64,000 nucleotides of DNA from NCBI GenBank assembly GCA_037178675.1, contig JAYMGJ010000126.1, forward strand, positions 1 through 64,000, given 5' to 3'. Both the position numbers and the translations under genes were made by a program. The DNA is from Scleroderma bovista (taxonomy: Eukaryota > Basidiomycota > Agaricomycetes > Boletales > Sclerodermataceae). Positions 21,103 through 33,889 of the stretch are shown here, in pieces (the first letter of the stretch is position 1; each line of letters begins with the position of its first letter). Under the pieces are notes generated by a model. It was not told the origin of the DNA and searched no databases. It saw nothing but the letters and a program-made list of their open reading frames with translations.

Positions 21103-22463
21103 ATGAATCCTGGAAGTACTAGAGCTCGAGTGCTCAAAAAAAGAACACAGAGAAATCGAGACACACTGTGGCAAGTGTCTTAGGGCCAGCTGGAAGTATG
21201 CAATGCTCACCACCGTCATGTTATATGGTTTACATGTGGGGTACTCCTGCCGTATAAAACCAAGCGGCCTGGCTATCACCGTAACACCTAATCACCAATC
21301 ACCAGGCAAAGGAATATTCTTGTCGCTGTCACTGTCAGCATCGCCCTCTCAGATGTGTACATAGTACATATGACTTCCTGGGCACGCGGTACTCGGGGTT
21401 TAGCAATTAAATGGATGATGCAGAACCCACTCAAACGTTCAGGGAACGTACCTACTGCCATTGCCATTACCCAATGTCATAAGGCAGCAGGGAGGAAGAC
21501 ACCACTAAACAAGCACTAATGGGTAATTTTAGCCGTTACGGCGAATTCCAGTTGCTTCGAATATTGATGTCAAGTGCGGTGGCGATTACATCATGAATTC
21601 TAGAGGCCAACCATCACACCTTCGTGAAGAGAGGGCGCGAAATACAGCTTAGGGTCAATGATTACCTAGGGTACAAAAAATATTTTCAAATCAGAAAAAA
21701 TACTCGTAGGCAACCTGAAATGACCGCGGTGGAAAACTAGGAAGTCGGGCATTCGCATGCACTGCCTCCGAGTGGCAGACCGGGATGTTCGGATATGATC
21801 GTCCGCATTGAAGTGTTCATCGATTACGAATATGGTCGCCTCATTGCCATAAATAGGGCAATAGAAAGAGGAACTACCCACAGCAGCACGGGGAATCTAT
21901 GCCTGACTTACTTGCGGAGTTGTCACATATCTCCGTGTTCAAAGCCTACGCGTTTCCCATATAGTGGGAATGCCGGTTTAAGGCCATAATACCGACTAGG
22001 CCACCCCGGGTGCATGTCTACTTGCTGGGTACTCTGCGTAGGAGTTACCTATAGAAATAGGGTTATAATCAATCAGCCAGGAATGGGAATCACGAAGGCG
22101 AAACTCACCTTGTCGAAACTAAACTCTTCAATTGAATACACTCGTACGTCGGCAAGTGAAGCTGGAACTGACCTGTTCATGTCGGCATACGTATCGATGC
22201 CCGTTTCTAGGCTCTACAGCGCCACTGTAAGGGAGGAATGACGTATCCTAACAAGGAGCGTTTCCATGAATATGTCGAGGAAGCTATGACCCGCCGTGCA
22301 CAATACCGTGCATCATGCGGCTTGCCGCTCTCTGGACAGGGGAATCCTCGGCAGTTTGTGGCTTTGTATCTCCCCGGCTGCTGAGGATAATCATGGAACA
22401 TGAAAAAGTCTTTTTGAATCAAAGAGGAGTTTAGCTTACCTAATAACTAGTCAGAAGGCCGGG
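21103..22463. other. Intergenic region before the LTR element
   Basis: Short ORFs on both strands without family resemblance. The last bases, CCGGG at 22,459-22,463, are the left copy of the retrotransposon target-site duplication. Confidence 0.4.
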
Positions 22464-22766
22464 TGTAAGAGTATCGTGAGCGTCGTCTGTTGTCTCGCGT
22501 TTTGGTCTGCGTCTCTTCGATGATCTCTGTTGACCCACTGGCTCGTGCGCCCTTCCTGGGTTATTAATGGCTTACGCGTCGCCCCGCGATCAAGCCAACA
22601 AGTGATCAGTTTGGTTTTGTACTTATATCTCGTCTTTGTGTACAGTAGTTTTCCTCGTGCTTCTTTTTGAATTCCACTGTTGTGCTCTGTCACACTTGGC
22701 CCGAAAGTTCCTTCATCTATCGTGTAACGGCGTCTCTAGATTGGCCATCTTCGACTCGCCGTTTCA
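22464..22766 (+). repeat. 5' LTR, 303 bp
   Basis: Starts TGTAAGAG and ends CGTTTCA. Compared by eye with the 3' LTR it differs by four transitions and one 4-bp indel; three of the four transitions are at CpG sites. Confidence 0.95.
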
Positions 22767-22911
22767 TATTTTTTTGACAGATCTACGACTCTACTCTCTT
22801 ATCTTGCCGACTCAGCTCATCTTCTCATCTCTCTTCTCATAACTTCTCGTGGCGTTGCAGCCTGATCAACTGTCGACTAACTCGAGTAAGTTTCTTTCTT
22901 TGCCATTCAAA

Positions 22912-23748
22912 ATGACTCAATCCCGTTACAACCTTCGTCGCACGACTGATGGTGTGCGAGCGACTACTCCCCCAGTAACCCCGGTGACCCAGAAGTCCAG
23001 AACGACGTCACCATTGACATCATCGATGCCTGAGGCTCTGAAGAGTAGTGCCTCGGTGTCATCAAGGGCCAAGAAGCTCCTCTATAGCGAGGTAGTTAGC
23101 GGGCAGGTGAGTCGCGAATCTTCCCCGCCTACTGGGCGGTGCCCCGGCGGCTGTCCGTCGGAGAATCCCGCTGAGGCTGCTGTGCCAGCGGAGGCCTTGG
23201 CGAAAACGCCTGAGGCTAACGCGAGTACCTGTGAAAAGGACTTGCAGACTCACTCGTTGGACATGTGCGCGAGTGGAGAAGGACGTCCGGCAAATGATGC
23301 CAACAGATACAAAATATATTATGCTACGAAAGACATGACTAGCGCTAGTGATAATGACGGTGGTACTTGGATCACTGTGGAACGAAAGAAAAGCCGTCAC
23401 GACCGGAAGAATAAAACGCCTGCAGTGCGGAATGATGTGTTTGAAAAGTTTGGTACCAAAACGAACAATAACATGCCTCTCGAGGCTAGTACATCGAAAG
23501 GCAAGGGGCCTGACCCAAAGAATTGGGGAAATGTAAGATTAACTCACGAAGAAATGGATCCTGACTCACAGCGGGTCTTGTTTGACTCGTACAAATCTGC
23601 GCAGAAGAAGAATAAGAAAGGGCATTTAAACCGAAAGAGAAAACATTCGGCTGTAAAGCACGAACATTCCAATGAAATTTTGAATTTGACTGATTTGAAT
23701 CGCGAAAACGATACATCAGGAAACTGGGGAAGAGATGATATTCCCTGA
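22912..23748 (+). pseudogene. N-terminal gag segment of the LTR retrotransposon
   Basis: The likely start is the ATG at 22,912 (MTQSRYNLRR); the frame is open upstream to 22,849. Features typical of Agaricomycete gypsy gag leaders are visible: SRYNLRR, a Ser/Thr/Pro-rich stretch, LLYSEVVSGQ, TWITVERKKSR and DPKNWGNVRL with an acidic Lys-rich C-terminal part. It ends at TGA 23,746-23,748, next to the inserted mirrored-arm element. The rest of gag resumes after the insertion at about 25,850 in another frame. Confidence 0.7.
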
Positions 23749-23749
23749 T

Positions 23750-25840
23750 ACACATTATAAACATACATCAGAGTGATATTGTAATATACCTCAATATCAG
23801 CAATTAAACACCCTTACAATTGAACTAGCATAATTGAGCATGTATGATCACTCATTAACATCCTTAGTGCACAATGATCAAGTGTATATCAGAATGACTC
23901 ATTGTAGATAATGCAGGATAGACATGGCATTTTGTTATCACACATTATATTTGATGGTTCTATCTTCTAACAGAGTTGCATCACTTGGTCATCTTGCTAC
24001 CATTATGTGTCCAACATATAATCAATTATAGCTATCCTGCCAGAATAACATTCCACTTATCAACTTTTATACTCTTGTACCCCCTTGTCAGGCCTATCAG
24101 CAAACTAACCCTTTGACTCAGCTTAGTGTTCAGTTTGGCTAGTCATTCCAGTAGAGTACATAGCAATAGCATATCAATTAAAAAAAGATCACACCAAGTT
24201 ATTCAGACAAATAAAATTCATAGTTCATTTATACAAGTTGTCCTAAATACTAAATAAACTAAATAATAAGTGGCGGCGTCGGCGTCGGCGTTGTCGTGTG
24301 GTGGTGGATGTCATTGGTGGCTATCGTCGTCGCATTGGTGGTGGTGGTCAACGCGCGGTGGTGGCCACTACCGTCGTCGTCGCTGGTGATGGTGGCTGTT
24401 GTCGTCGACGCGTTGGTTGTGGTGGTGGTGATGGTCGACACTGGTGGCAATGGCCACCGTCGTTGCGTTGATGGTGGTGGTGGCTGTCATCGTGGCGCGT
24501 TTGTGGGCGACGACGGTGGTGATGGCCGTCGTCGTCACGTTGGTAGTGGTGGTGGTCGACGCGCGGTGGTGGGCGTCGACGCTGGTCGTCGACGTCCTCG
24601 CGTTGTTGTTGTCGTCCTCGCGTTGGTCGACGACGCTGGTGATGGCGGTGGTGGTTGGTGTCGTGACTGGTGACCATGGTGGGCGTCATCGCGTTGGTGG
24701 TAGTGGCGGTCGGTGTCGTCGCTGGTGGTCGGTGTTGGCATTAGGGTGGTGGTGATAATAGCGTAGTGGTAAATACTACGTAGGAAATGTTGCTGCTGAT
24801 ATAATCAGACACAAACACATGCACACAAGCACACTTCAAAAATTTCTCTAAGTCCATCGTCACTCTCTCTATCTTCTTCAACCACCACCACCACCACCAC
24901 CACCACGCGTCGACCGCCCACCACCACCGTCGTCGATGATGACCACCACTAACGCGATGACGCCAACTACGACGACAACGACAACCACCACCACCAATGC
25001 GACCACGACCACGACCACTGCGCGTCAACCACCCACTACCCCACCTGATGACGCGACCACCCCCACGGCCACTTGGATGACGACGACGACGACCTACCAC
25101 CAGCGTCGATGACGCGGCCACTACCACCACCACCTGGATGGGCTCACGACGTGGCCACCACCCCTGTCGACGACAACGAAGACGGCCACCACCACCACCA
25201 CTTGGACGATGACGACGATGACGGCCACCACCACCACCACCACCAAACGGCGACGACAGCCATCACCAATACCACGACGACGACCGCTACGACCGGTGTC
25301 ACTGACCACCACCACTGCAACGACGGCAACGGCGACGACCGCTACTACCATCCCCAGCGTCGATGATGGCGGCTACCGCCGCGCGCTGACCACCATGTAG
25401 TCTACGACCCAATATATATGTTTGTACTGTAGTTTTTGTATTGAATTGATAATATTAAATTGAAAATATAAATTGATTAACATAAACATTAATAGAACTA
25501 TTGGAACAGTCTGGGACAACTGTCCAATATTGGACAGGGGAGGGTTGGGTTGCTGATAAGTTATCAACATGCACTAATGGACACACTTGATCAAATGATC
25601 AAATTCTGTTGGACAATTGGACCTGGCTACTATTGTGAGTCAAAGTGATCAGATATAGCTGAGGAATAAGCTTGATCATGTTCACCCAAAGTGAATATAC
25701 CTGGTCATCACTATCTACGCTACCCTGAATTAACTAGCCTGATCTACTGCTTCATCAGAATGACATTGCAGGATACACTTGACATGCATGAAAATGGTAG
25801 GTAATGCTTTATCTATTTCTCACCGATTTCCTAATGTAGC
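23750..25840. repeat. Mirrored GT/AC-arm element, copy B, nested in gag
   Basis: The GT-rich arm spans about 24,270-24,760, the spacer 24,760-24,880 and the AC-rich arm 24,880-25,395. AT-rich flanks follow, with the end-motif pair ATCAGCAAACTAACCC at about 24,099 and AGGGTTGGGTTGCTGAT at about 25,540. Spacer words GCTGATATAATCA (24,795) and AAAAATTTCTCTAAGTC match copy A. Outside the motif pair, 350-300 bp of AT-rich sequence on each side is also foreign to gag. Exact insertion borders and a target duplication could not be read. The insertion splits gag between the NWGRDDIP and NSYIGLAL segments. Confidence 0.75.
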
Positions 25841-25849
25841 AGTCGGGCG

Positions 25850-28800
25850 ATGTGTCCAATCGAGCAAGTAGAACCAAATAGTTATATTGGATTAGCTTTG
25901 AACCGTCTAAAAGGAGGAAATGAACTTACCAATGGTGAGGGTAATGACTCCTCCGAAGGTGATAAACAACTTGAATGTTCAGATTCAAATGGATATGAAT
26001 TGTCCGATGAAACAGAGAGTTCCGATGGATCGACAGTGACAGATTCTTCAAGTGATTCTTTGTCAACAGACTCAGATGAGTCATCCACTTCATCTTCAAG
26101 TACTTTGAGTTCTTCTTGTAAATGGAGAGGTCGAAAGCGCTCTGGAAAGGGTGCAAAACTTTCTAGTAAGAAAGATCGTGCTAAACAAAAGTCCAAGAAG
26201 AAACATCAAAAGAAAATGACTTTGAAACCAATTCCACCTACCGAATATGATGGTGTGGTGGACCCGCAGAAATTCCACAGGTTCATCACGGAAGGGATTG
26301 CGTATGTCCGTGATGGTCGTGTTCCCGCAAAGAAACGTGTGTTTATTTTGTCACATTACTTAACAGGACGAGCACATGAGTTTTATACGCGTGAAGTTTC
26401 TGGAGATCCCTACCAATGGCGTCTCCCGAAATTCTTCAAAGAGTTGTTTAATTACTGTTTTCCTATTGATTTCCGTACAAGACAGCAACGAAAGTTGCTA
26501 AAATGTTATCAGAATGATCGAGGTGTCCGAGACTTTCTGTATGACTTAAATGAGCTCTGGAATACGATCGGAGAAACAGAAGAACGTACTAAGGTCAACA
26601 AATTTTGGTTTGGTCTTCGGAAAACAATCCAACAAGACTTGTGGTTGGAAAAACTCAATCCTGAGGTGTCGAGATTGAAAGAAGTCGTGTCTGCGGCTGA
26701 GATTATTGAGATCTCACAGTCAGTCATGAATAATGCTGGGCCTAGTAACTCACGACGGAAATCTCGCCGCACAGAATCTGCTATGAGCTATAAGAAACGA
26801 AAGAATAAAAACCGACGGTATAAAGAGGGAAAGAGAAACTTTACCCTCTACCCAGACTCAAAAACCTTGGAAATGAAGAATTCTGAGAATAAACCTCAAC
26901 AAACGATCAATTTCTCATGACCTGGATATAAGAAATTTGCAAAGGGGACTGAATCCCGACGACCCAAGATGAGTTGTGAGGAGCGTGAACGACATCGGGC
27001 AGAGGGTTTATGCTTCCGTTGTCATAAGCCAGGGCACTTCACTCGAAATTGCCCTGAAGCAAATAATGAAGCTTCAACTTCAAGGGTAACTAACCAGAAT
27101 GTTGATATTGACTTTGGAAATGTTGAGTCCCTGCGTGAAATGTCAGAGAACTCCCGTCGAACAGACGGAATTGAATTAAGTATGATGAACCCTACTGATG
27201 AGTCAGTTCAAGAATTACCTAGTACTGACTATACACCTAATCCGCGGGAAATTGGTGATCCTTTGAGTGAGCGGGCAGCACAAAGACTTACTGAAGGAGC
27301 AATGTACCCAGGGGATAATCCATTTCGTCCTATTCGACCAAGTCGTGACCGATTCTTAGTGTACCCAGCAATCAGAGGACGACATGCAATCTATGACAGT
27401 GATGGAATAATTTTAATTGACACACGTACCTTAATGGATCCAAATCTTCGGCTTGACAGCTGGTATTGGGTCTGTCGAGGCCTGATATTAAACCGAGAAC
27501 ATGGCGGATGGATTTCCCGCCAGGAACGAATCCGAACTGTTTGGGCTCCTCCAATGGGGACTCCGATCGAAGATCGGATTGTTTCCTGTTTGGAATGGGA
27601 TCATTATGGTCCGAGTTTTAGTGGAGAAACTCACCGATTTGAATGTCATCGAATCAATGAAAGTACCTATGAAATAACTGACCATGAAATGGGAATACAA
27701 GTTCACTTACCTGCATCCAGGGTAATGACTCCAAACTTTAATATTGTGCAATGGTATGCTCAACAATTAAAGCGAATTTTTGTCGAGATGGTTCCGGAAT
27801 TTGAACAAAGAAAGTTCCGAGATGATGATAGCGATGATGACAATAATTCCAATAATGGACAGATTAGTACAGTTACGAGACAACCAGGAGTTGGGTCACC
27901 TTGCCCAACTGATATATGTAATAATCAACCTTCTCGATCTTGTTCTGTACAAAGTATGGTCATGGGACCACAAGAAATTGAGATATTTGGAATTGAGATC
28001 CCTCGTGAAGTTCCCCCGAAGGATCGTATTTCAGCATTACAATGAAATGCGGCGATTACTAAGGATTTCACTCGATTAATCCCTAAGCCTATTATTGTTG
28101 TAGTACATATTGAGGGGCAACCAGCCCGAGCTTTGATTGATACTGGATCACTCGCAGATTTTATGTCTTTAAATTTAGCAGAACAGCTAAAGGTCCCAAA
28201 GAAACAGCTAAAAAAGCCCCTAACAATTCAGTTAGCGGTACAGGGTTCACGATCGAAGGTAAATTATGGTGTGAATGCTCAGATTCAGTATCAGGGCACC
28301 GACTATAAACGGTACTTTGATGTAATTAATTTACAACACTATGATTTGATCCTAGGAACTCCTTTTTTGTTCCAACATAAAATTATGATTGGTTTTAATT
28401 CTCCTCGAGTAGTGTTAGGAAGTACAGATCCTCTACCTATTGAAGGGACTCAGGTATCTACCTTGGAATCTCGAGCAACCGAGATTTATAGTGAACAAAT
28501 AAAAAAAGCTCGAGAACATTTACTAAAAATGGCTAAACCATTATGTGCTCCAGCAGGGACAACAGAATTGCCACCGCTGCGTGAGATCAATCATACTATT
28601 CCTTTAGTGGATGAAAATAAAGTTTATACTTGGCGTCCATCTCGATGCCCTGAGGCATTAAGACCAGCATGGATTGAAAAGAAAAATGCATATCTACGCT
28701 CAGGACGATGGAAAATGACTACCGCGAGAAATACATGTCCTATTTTATTGATTCCGAAAGTTGGAAGCCCAACTCGCCTTCGAGTAGTTGTAGATTTACG

Positions 28801-31800
28801 AGAACGAAATCAAAACACTAAAAAATTGTCTTCCCCAATGCCAGACATTGAGGGAATATTACGAAGGGTAGCCAAAAGGCCTTACCGATCAATAATTGAT
28901 GGGCAAGATGCCTATGAACAGATCCGAATAGTTCCGGAACATGTGCCATGAACGGCAGTAACTACTCCAGACGGAAATATGGTAAGCGAGGTTATACAAC
29001 AAGGTGACTGTAATGCACCAGCTACTTATCAAGCAGTAATGAATCACATCTTTGGTGAATATATTGGTGTCTTTCTCGATGTTTATCTCGATGATATTAT
29101 TATTTACTCAGATACACTAGAAGACCACATTAAGCATGTGGGTCTCGTACTTTCTATCCTATGAAAACATAAATTTTATCTTAGTGAAAAGAAGATAAAG
29201 TTTCTATGCGAGAAACTTAAAATTCTGGGACAAATTGTTAGTAACGAAGGGATACAGATGGATCCCGAAAAGGTGGATCGTATCCTTCATTGGAAACCTC
29301 TGACAAACCAAACATTATGTCGTGGGTTTATTGGTACAGTTGGGTACCTTGCAGACGACATTTTCAAAATACGAATTCCTTTAGGAATTTTGTCAGAAAC
29401 TTGTGCAGAGACAAAACCCTTTAAATGGGACTTTACTGAACAACGTGCTTTTGAAACAATCAAACAATATGTTGCAGCGTGTGCACCACACTCACGAATA
29501 CCATTGGACTATAGTCCCAATCACGATCCCATTTGGATAATGACCGATGCCTGTATAAATGGCGTTGGTGGTGTAATTGCTCAAGGCCCCAACTGGAAGG
29601 GTGCCAAAGTAGCTGCATTTTATTCTGCGAAACTTTCGTCAGCACAACGAAATTATCCGGTTCATGAGCAAGAATTACTTGCTGGCGTCGAAACAATGCT
29701 TAGGCATCGTGACATCCTACAGGGTGTACATTTTATTTGGGTAACAGATCACGAAAGTTTAAAATACTTACTTACCCAGAAGTCCTTGTCTGGGCAACAA
29801 GCACAATGGCTCGAAAAACTATCCGAATTTGACTTTGAAATTCGACACATTCCAGGTACTGACAATTTATTACCTGATGCTTTGTCATGAATATATGAAT
29901 TTGACTCACCAGGGACTGTGCGTGCATTGTCCGAATATGTGCAGCACGACCCCACTATTAATCCAATTGGCACATCATTATGTGAACTTTTAACAGCACC
30001 CTTGCTTGTGGGGCCTGAGGCACTAGCTTGTATGCCAGATATGCGTTACCCTACAATGGAGGATGACTGGGAGCTTATTCAACATGAGGAGATATTACCT
30101 CCTCCGAAAATGCGCTCTAAACGACCCCTTCCTCCTCCTGCGGAAACAGGCCGACCTGAAACTGGTGCGGAATTTGCGCGCCGCATGCGCGATCATTTTG
30201 TTCTCCTTGGACCAGGACAACGAAAGAAGGGGGGGAAGGGAGCCCCAAAACCTGAAACTCTGAAAACTGTGTGTAAAACTGTGAAAGAGAGCACTTGTCA
30301 GACGAATAAAGACAAACCTTTGCCAAGTTTGCCTGAAGATATTGTACGAACAATTCCTGTCACCTATCCACATGACGAAGGATTGTTGTTTGAATCGAAA
30401 GGGCGTTACATCAAAGACCCAATGTTCCAAAGGATCTTGGACTCACCTCGAGCTTATAAGAACTTTATTGTTTCCGAAGATGGAATGATACGACTTAGGT
30501 TGTACAACCGCATCGTAATTTGTGTGCCAAATATTAAAATTGGCACCCGATGACTGCAAGAAATGATTGTTGATCAAGCACATTCGTTGTTAGCACATTT
30601 GGGTGCTTATAAGACATTGTCATACTTACGAGAATTTGTCTGGTGGAGATTTATGGCGAAGGATGTGGAAGCATTCTGTGTGTCCTGTAAAACATGTCAG
30701 CAAAGTAAACCTTCGACGCAGAAGCCTTATGGACTTCTGAATCCACTGTCCGTACCTGCTAATCCTTGGGAAGCAATTGGAATTGACTTCGTTGGACCAT
30801 TACCTAGCGCAAAGGATCGGAACGGTGAATACAATTCTATTACAGTAATAATTGATTTACTTACTGCTATGGTTCACTTGGTTCCGAGCCGTGATGACTA
30901 CACTGCTAAGGATGTAGCCGAACTGATATTTGTTGAGGTGTATCGACACCACAGACTTCCAAGAGCGATTATCAGTGATCGCGATGTTCTTTTTACAAGT
31001 ACCTTTTGGACTCATTTGAATCAGTTAATTGGTGTAAAGATGAAGATGTCCAGTGCATATCACCCAGAGACTGATGGGTCTACCGAGTGCGCGAACCGAA
31101 CGGTTGGGCAAATGCTTCGTTGATGCATTGGCCCTACTCAACACGATTGGGTGTTAAAATTACCTGCGATCGAGTTTGCAATCAATTCAGCGCACTCGGA
31201 ATCAACTGGTTATGCACCATTTTTCTTGAATACCAGACGGATGCCGCGATCCATGATCTGGAATGCACCTGAAAGCAACGAGTATCCGAGCATCAGAGTT
31301 TATGCTCAAAAGATGAAAAATGCACTTATGGCCGCTCATGATGCATTGTTAACTGCACGGGTGAAACAGACTGAGCAAGCAAACAAGAAAAGAAGGATGT
31401 GCCCCTTCGTCAAGGGGGATTTGGTCTATGTGTCGACAAAGAACGTACGACTTGAGCGTGGGACTTCGAGGAAACTGTTTCCGAAGTTCATTGGTCCTTA
31501 TTTGATTACCGAAGATTTTGGTAATAGTTCCTACCGTGTGAACTTACCGGACTCACTCAAGCAGCGTGGTGTACACAACGTATTTCATGCTTCTCTTCTA
31601 CGAATTCACATCCCAAACGATGACCGTCTTTTCCCTGGTCGTCAAAACGAACAAATCCCAGAACTGGGAGGTTCCAATGGTGAGTGGATGATTAATCGCA
31701 TCCTTACTCATCGAGGGAGCAACACAGATCTCGAATTCAAAGTTGAATGGTCTTCAGGTGACCAGACTTGGGTTCCACACCTAGATCTCGAGGGATCGAC

Positions 31801-32968
31801 GGCATTAGGCGAGTATTTAAAATTTCTGGGCGTGAAAGATGTTTCAGATTTACAAGCACCCCGAGAGGATCTACAGAATCAATGGTCGGGCAAGGAAACA
31901 ATGAAACGCCCGGGGGTACCAGTTGCATCAGCAAACGCTTTTATACGGTGCCCCTGCCCTTCTTGTCATTTGCTTTCTTCTCTCGCTCCCTCAACACGTC
32001 GCAAGTCCAACCGTTACAAACTCCCATCCCCGTCTATTAATCTCGACTCTCAATACTCTCCCACTTCGTTTAATATCTCGTTATTCGCCATGAACCCACT
32101 TCCTGACCCTCATATCCGTCCCGCTGGGCCATTATGGTTCATTGTCCACGTATCACGACTGAATGGCGTCGAAATCTACGGTATGCACTGGGAGCAGGTC
32201 CGGTCTTTCTTTGAATACGACGATTCTCTTCGTTGGCACCTTCATACTCTCATGCCATATGGTTACTTGGAGTTCCGCCGTGCTTATGAATTAGACCATC
32301 CAAACTCCACCGCACAGTTTGCGGACCCAGGTTTCCCCGCACTTAATGAAAATACGACGCCCCCAGATGCCAGAGAATATTTGGGCACTCATCGCCCTGT
32401 CTCGGAGGAACAACCAACCGGATTTGGCGGTCCAGGAGAAGGACGACTTACGGAGAATCAACAAGCAATTCTAACCGATTTGTTATGGGAGTCAGGTGCT
32501 CGTGTCACCAAGCAACATGCGTCCATGACCAGAGGGTTCCAAACTCATAAGGCGAAACGCGCCGCTCGTAATCTGGCGCGAGGACCCATCACTGACAGGA
32601 CCCACCGTCTTCCAACCCTCTTCGAAGCCCAAACCCCTGCTAGAGGTACATCAACGGACGCATTTCCGACTCCCATTGTGGTCACTCCGACTGTATCAGG
32701 AACGTTAACAGGACCCTGCCAATCTTCTTCCACCCCTACTCCAGTAGCAGGTCCCAGTCACACTCCTTTTCTGTCTGCCTTACCTCCTATGATCCCCCAA
32801 TCCTCCGTCCTCGATCAGCCCATTCTAACCGACGAAGATCTCGAGATGTTGAATGAACCAATGAGTGCGAGTGCCGAAGAAGATGCGGAAGGAGAAATTG
32901 ATACGGAAACGGAGCCTTCAGTTGAAGTGGATAAAGGAATGGACACGGAAAAAGAGCCGAAGAAGTGA
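25850..32968 (+). pseudogene. gag-pol polyprotein of the LTR retrotransposon, interrupted only by TGA codons
   Basis: One reading frame of about 2,370 codons runs without a frameshift. Domains: acidic Ser-rich gag, capsid-like part (about 26,220-26,720), zinc knuckle CFRCHKPGHFTRNC (27,011-27,052), retropepsin IDTGS (DTG at 28,139), RT with VVVDLRERN (about 28,785) and YLDD (29,084-29,095), RNase H (TDACINGVGG about 29,541; HEQELLAGVE), integrase with HHCC finger (HxxxH...CxxC, 30,580-30,700) and catalytic D, D, E at about 30,785, 30,977 and 31,085 (D-D35E spacing), chromodomain (about 31,685-31,830, FKVEWSSGDQTWVPHLDLEG). A further 340-residue C-terminal region follows. Stops are TGA at 26,918, 28,043, 28,949, 29,162, 29,888, 30,551 and 31,121. 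Several stand where Arg is usual in the family, consistent with CGA to TGA change. Confidence 0.9.
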
Positions 32969-32988
32969 AAAGTTATGACGACGAACTT

Positions 32989-33000
32989 TGAAGGGGGGAA
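32989..33000 (+). other. Polypurine tract of the LTR retrotransposon
   Basis: A purine run (GAAGGGGGGAA) lies directly before the 3' LTR, where plus-strand DNA synthesis is primed in LTR retrotransposons. Confidence 0.8.
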
Positions 33001-33307
33001 TGTAAGAGTATCGTGAGCATCGTCTGTTGTCTCGCATTTTGGTCTGCGTCTCTTCGATGATCTCTGTTGACCCACTGGCTCGTGCGCCCTTCCTGGGTTA
33101 TTAATGGCTTACGCGTCGCCCCGCGATCAAGCCAACAAGTGATCAGTTTGGTTTTGTACTTATATCTCGTCTTTGTGTACAGTAGTTTTCCTCGTGCTTC
33201 TTTTTGAATTCCACTGTTGTGCTCTGTCACACTTGGCTCGAATCGAAGTTCCTTCATCTATCGTGTAACGGCGTCTCTAGATTGGCCATCTTTGACTCGC
33301 CGTTTCA
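33001..33307 (+). repeat. 3' LTR, 307 bp
   Basis: Starts TGTAAGAG and ends CGTTTCA; carries a 4-bp TCGA-type duplication absent from the 5' LTR and has lost three CpG sites that the 5' LTR retains. Followed by the target duplicate CCGGG. Confidence 0.95.
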
Positions 33308-33889
33308 CCGGGACAAAAGGAAAATGATCACTGCATGTTCTTCTCATCGAAAGGACTGGATCCACCAAGTCTCGCAGCCCCAACATCACGATGACACTAT
33401 AGCGAACCATTGGTATCGTGAAAGGACCTTAGTCAGCAGCACGTTCACAATGTCATCGCTGAAGAGGTTGCGAAGACATCCTTGTCGTTGTCGACAGACG
33501 ATGGGCAATGACGAAGGCGATAAAACGATACGGACAGACGACAGAGACGGATATCGAACAAGACGATGACAGACTACGATCAGACAACGAAGGCAAAGAC
33601 ATCCAGGTACGTCAACTAGATTGCAACAGAGATGTCTGGTACTTGGAGACGTGCTGGCTGTCATTGAGACACGGCATTTGATTCCGAGTCAGTAGATAGT
33701 TGACCGGAAAAGTATCGCACAGGACGAGCAAGGATGTGCCACACTTGATGAGCGATCAATATGCTGAGATCAGTGTTTAGACTCCAGTTGGACTGGTGTC
33801 AGAGGGGCAGCACTACAGCAAGTTGGAAACAGATTTGACCAACGCTCAATGAGCGCTGTTGTTTAGTTTACATAATAGACTCACCATTG
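33308..33889. other. Intergenic region after the LTR element
   Basis: No gene is supported. The sequence from 33,320 to 33,610 is rich in GACGA and GACAGACGA words on the plus strand but shows no clear unit. Confidence 0.4.

Larger units (their letters stand above)
22464..33307 (+). mobile_element. Ty3/gypsy-type LTR retrotransposon with chromodomain, complete but mutated
   Basis: Two LTRs (22,464-22,766 and 33,001-33,307) begin with TG and end with CA. The 5-bp target duplication CCGGG stands on both sides (22,459-22,463 and 33,308-33,312). Internal order is gag, zinc knuckle, protease, reverse transcriptase, RNase H, integrase, chromodomain, which is the Ty3/gypsy order. A polypurine tract precedes the 3' LTR. 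About 2.1 kb of foreign repeat is inserted in the gag region. A tRNA primer-binding site was not recognised directly after the 5' LTR, where a T-tract lies. The coding region has seven TGA stops, so this copy is not autonomous as it stands. Confidence 0.93.

Noticed and set aside
22767..22800. tRNA primer-binding site after the 5' LTR
   Set aside because: The sequence is a T-tract followed by GACAGATC and does not resemble a tRNA 3' end known to me; self-priming could not be tested by eye.
26918..31123. TGA read as tryptophan or programmed readthrough in the gag-pol frame
   Set aside because: Several TGA codons stand where Arg is usual in this family, and the host genes in this window use TGA as a normal stop (SUR7-like, galactokinase, hydrophobin).
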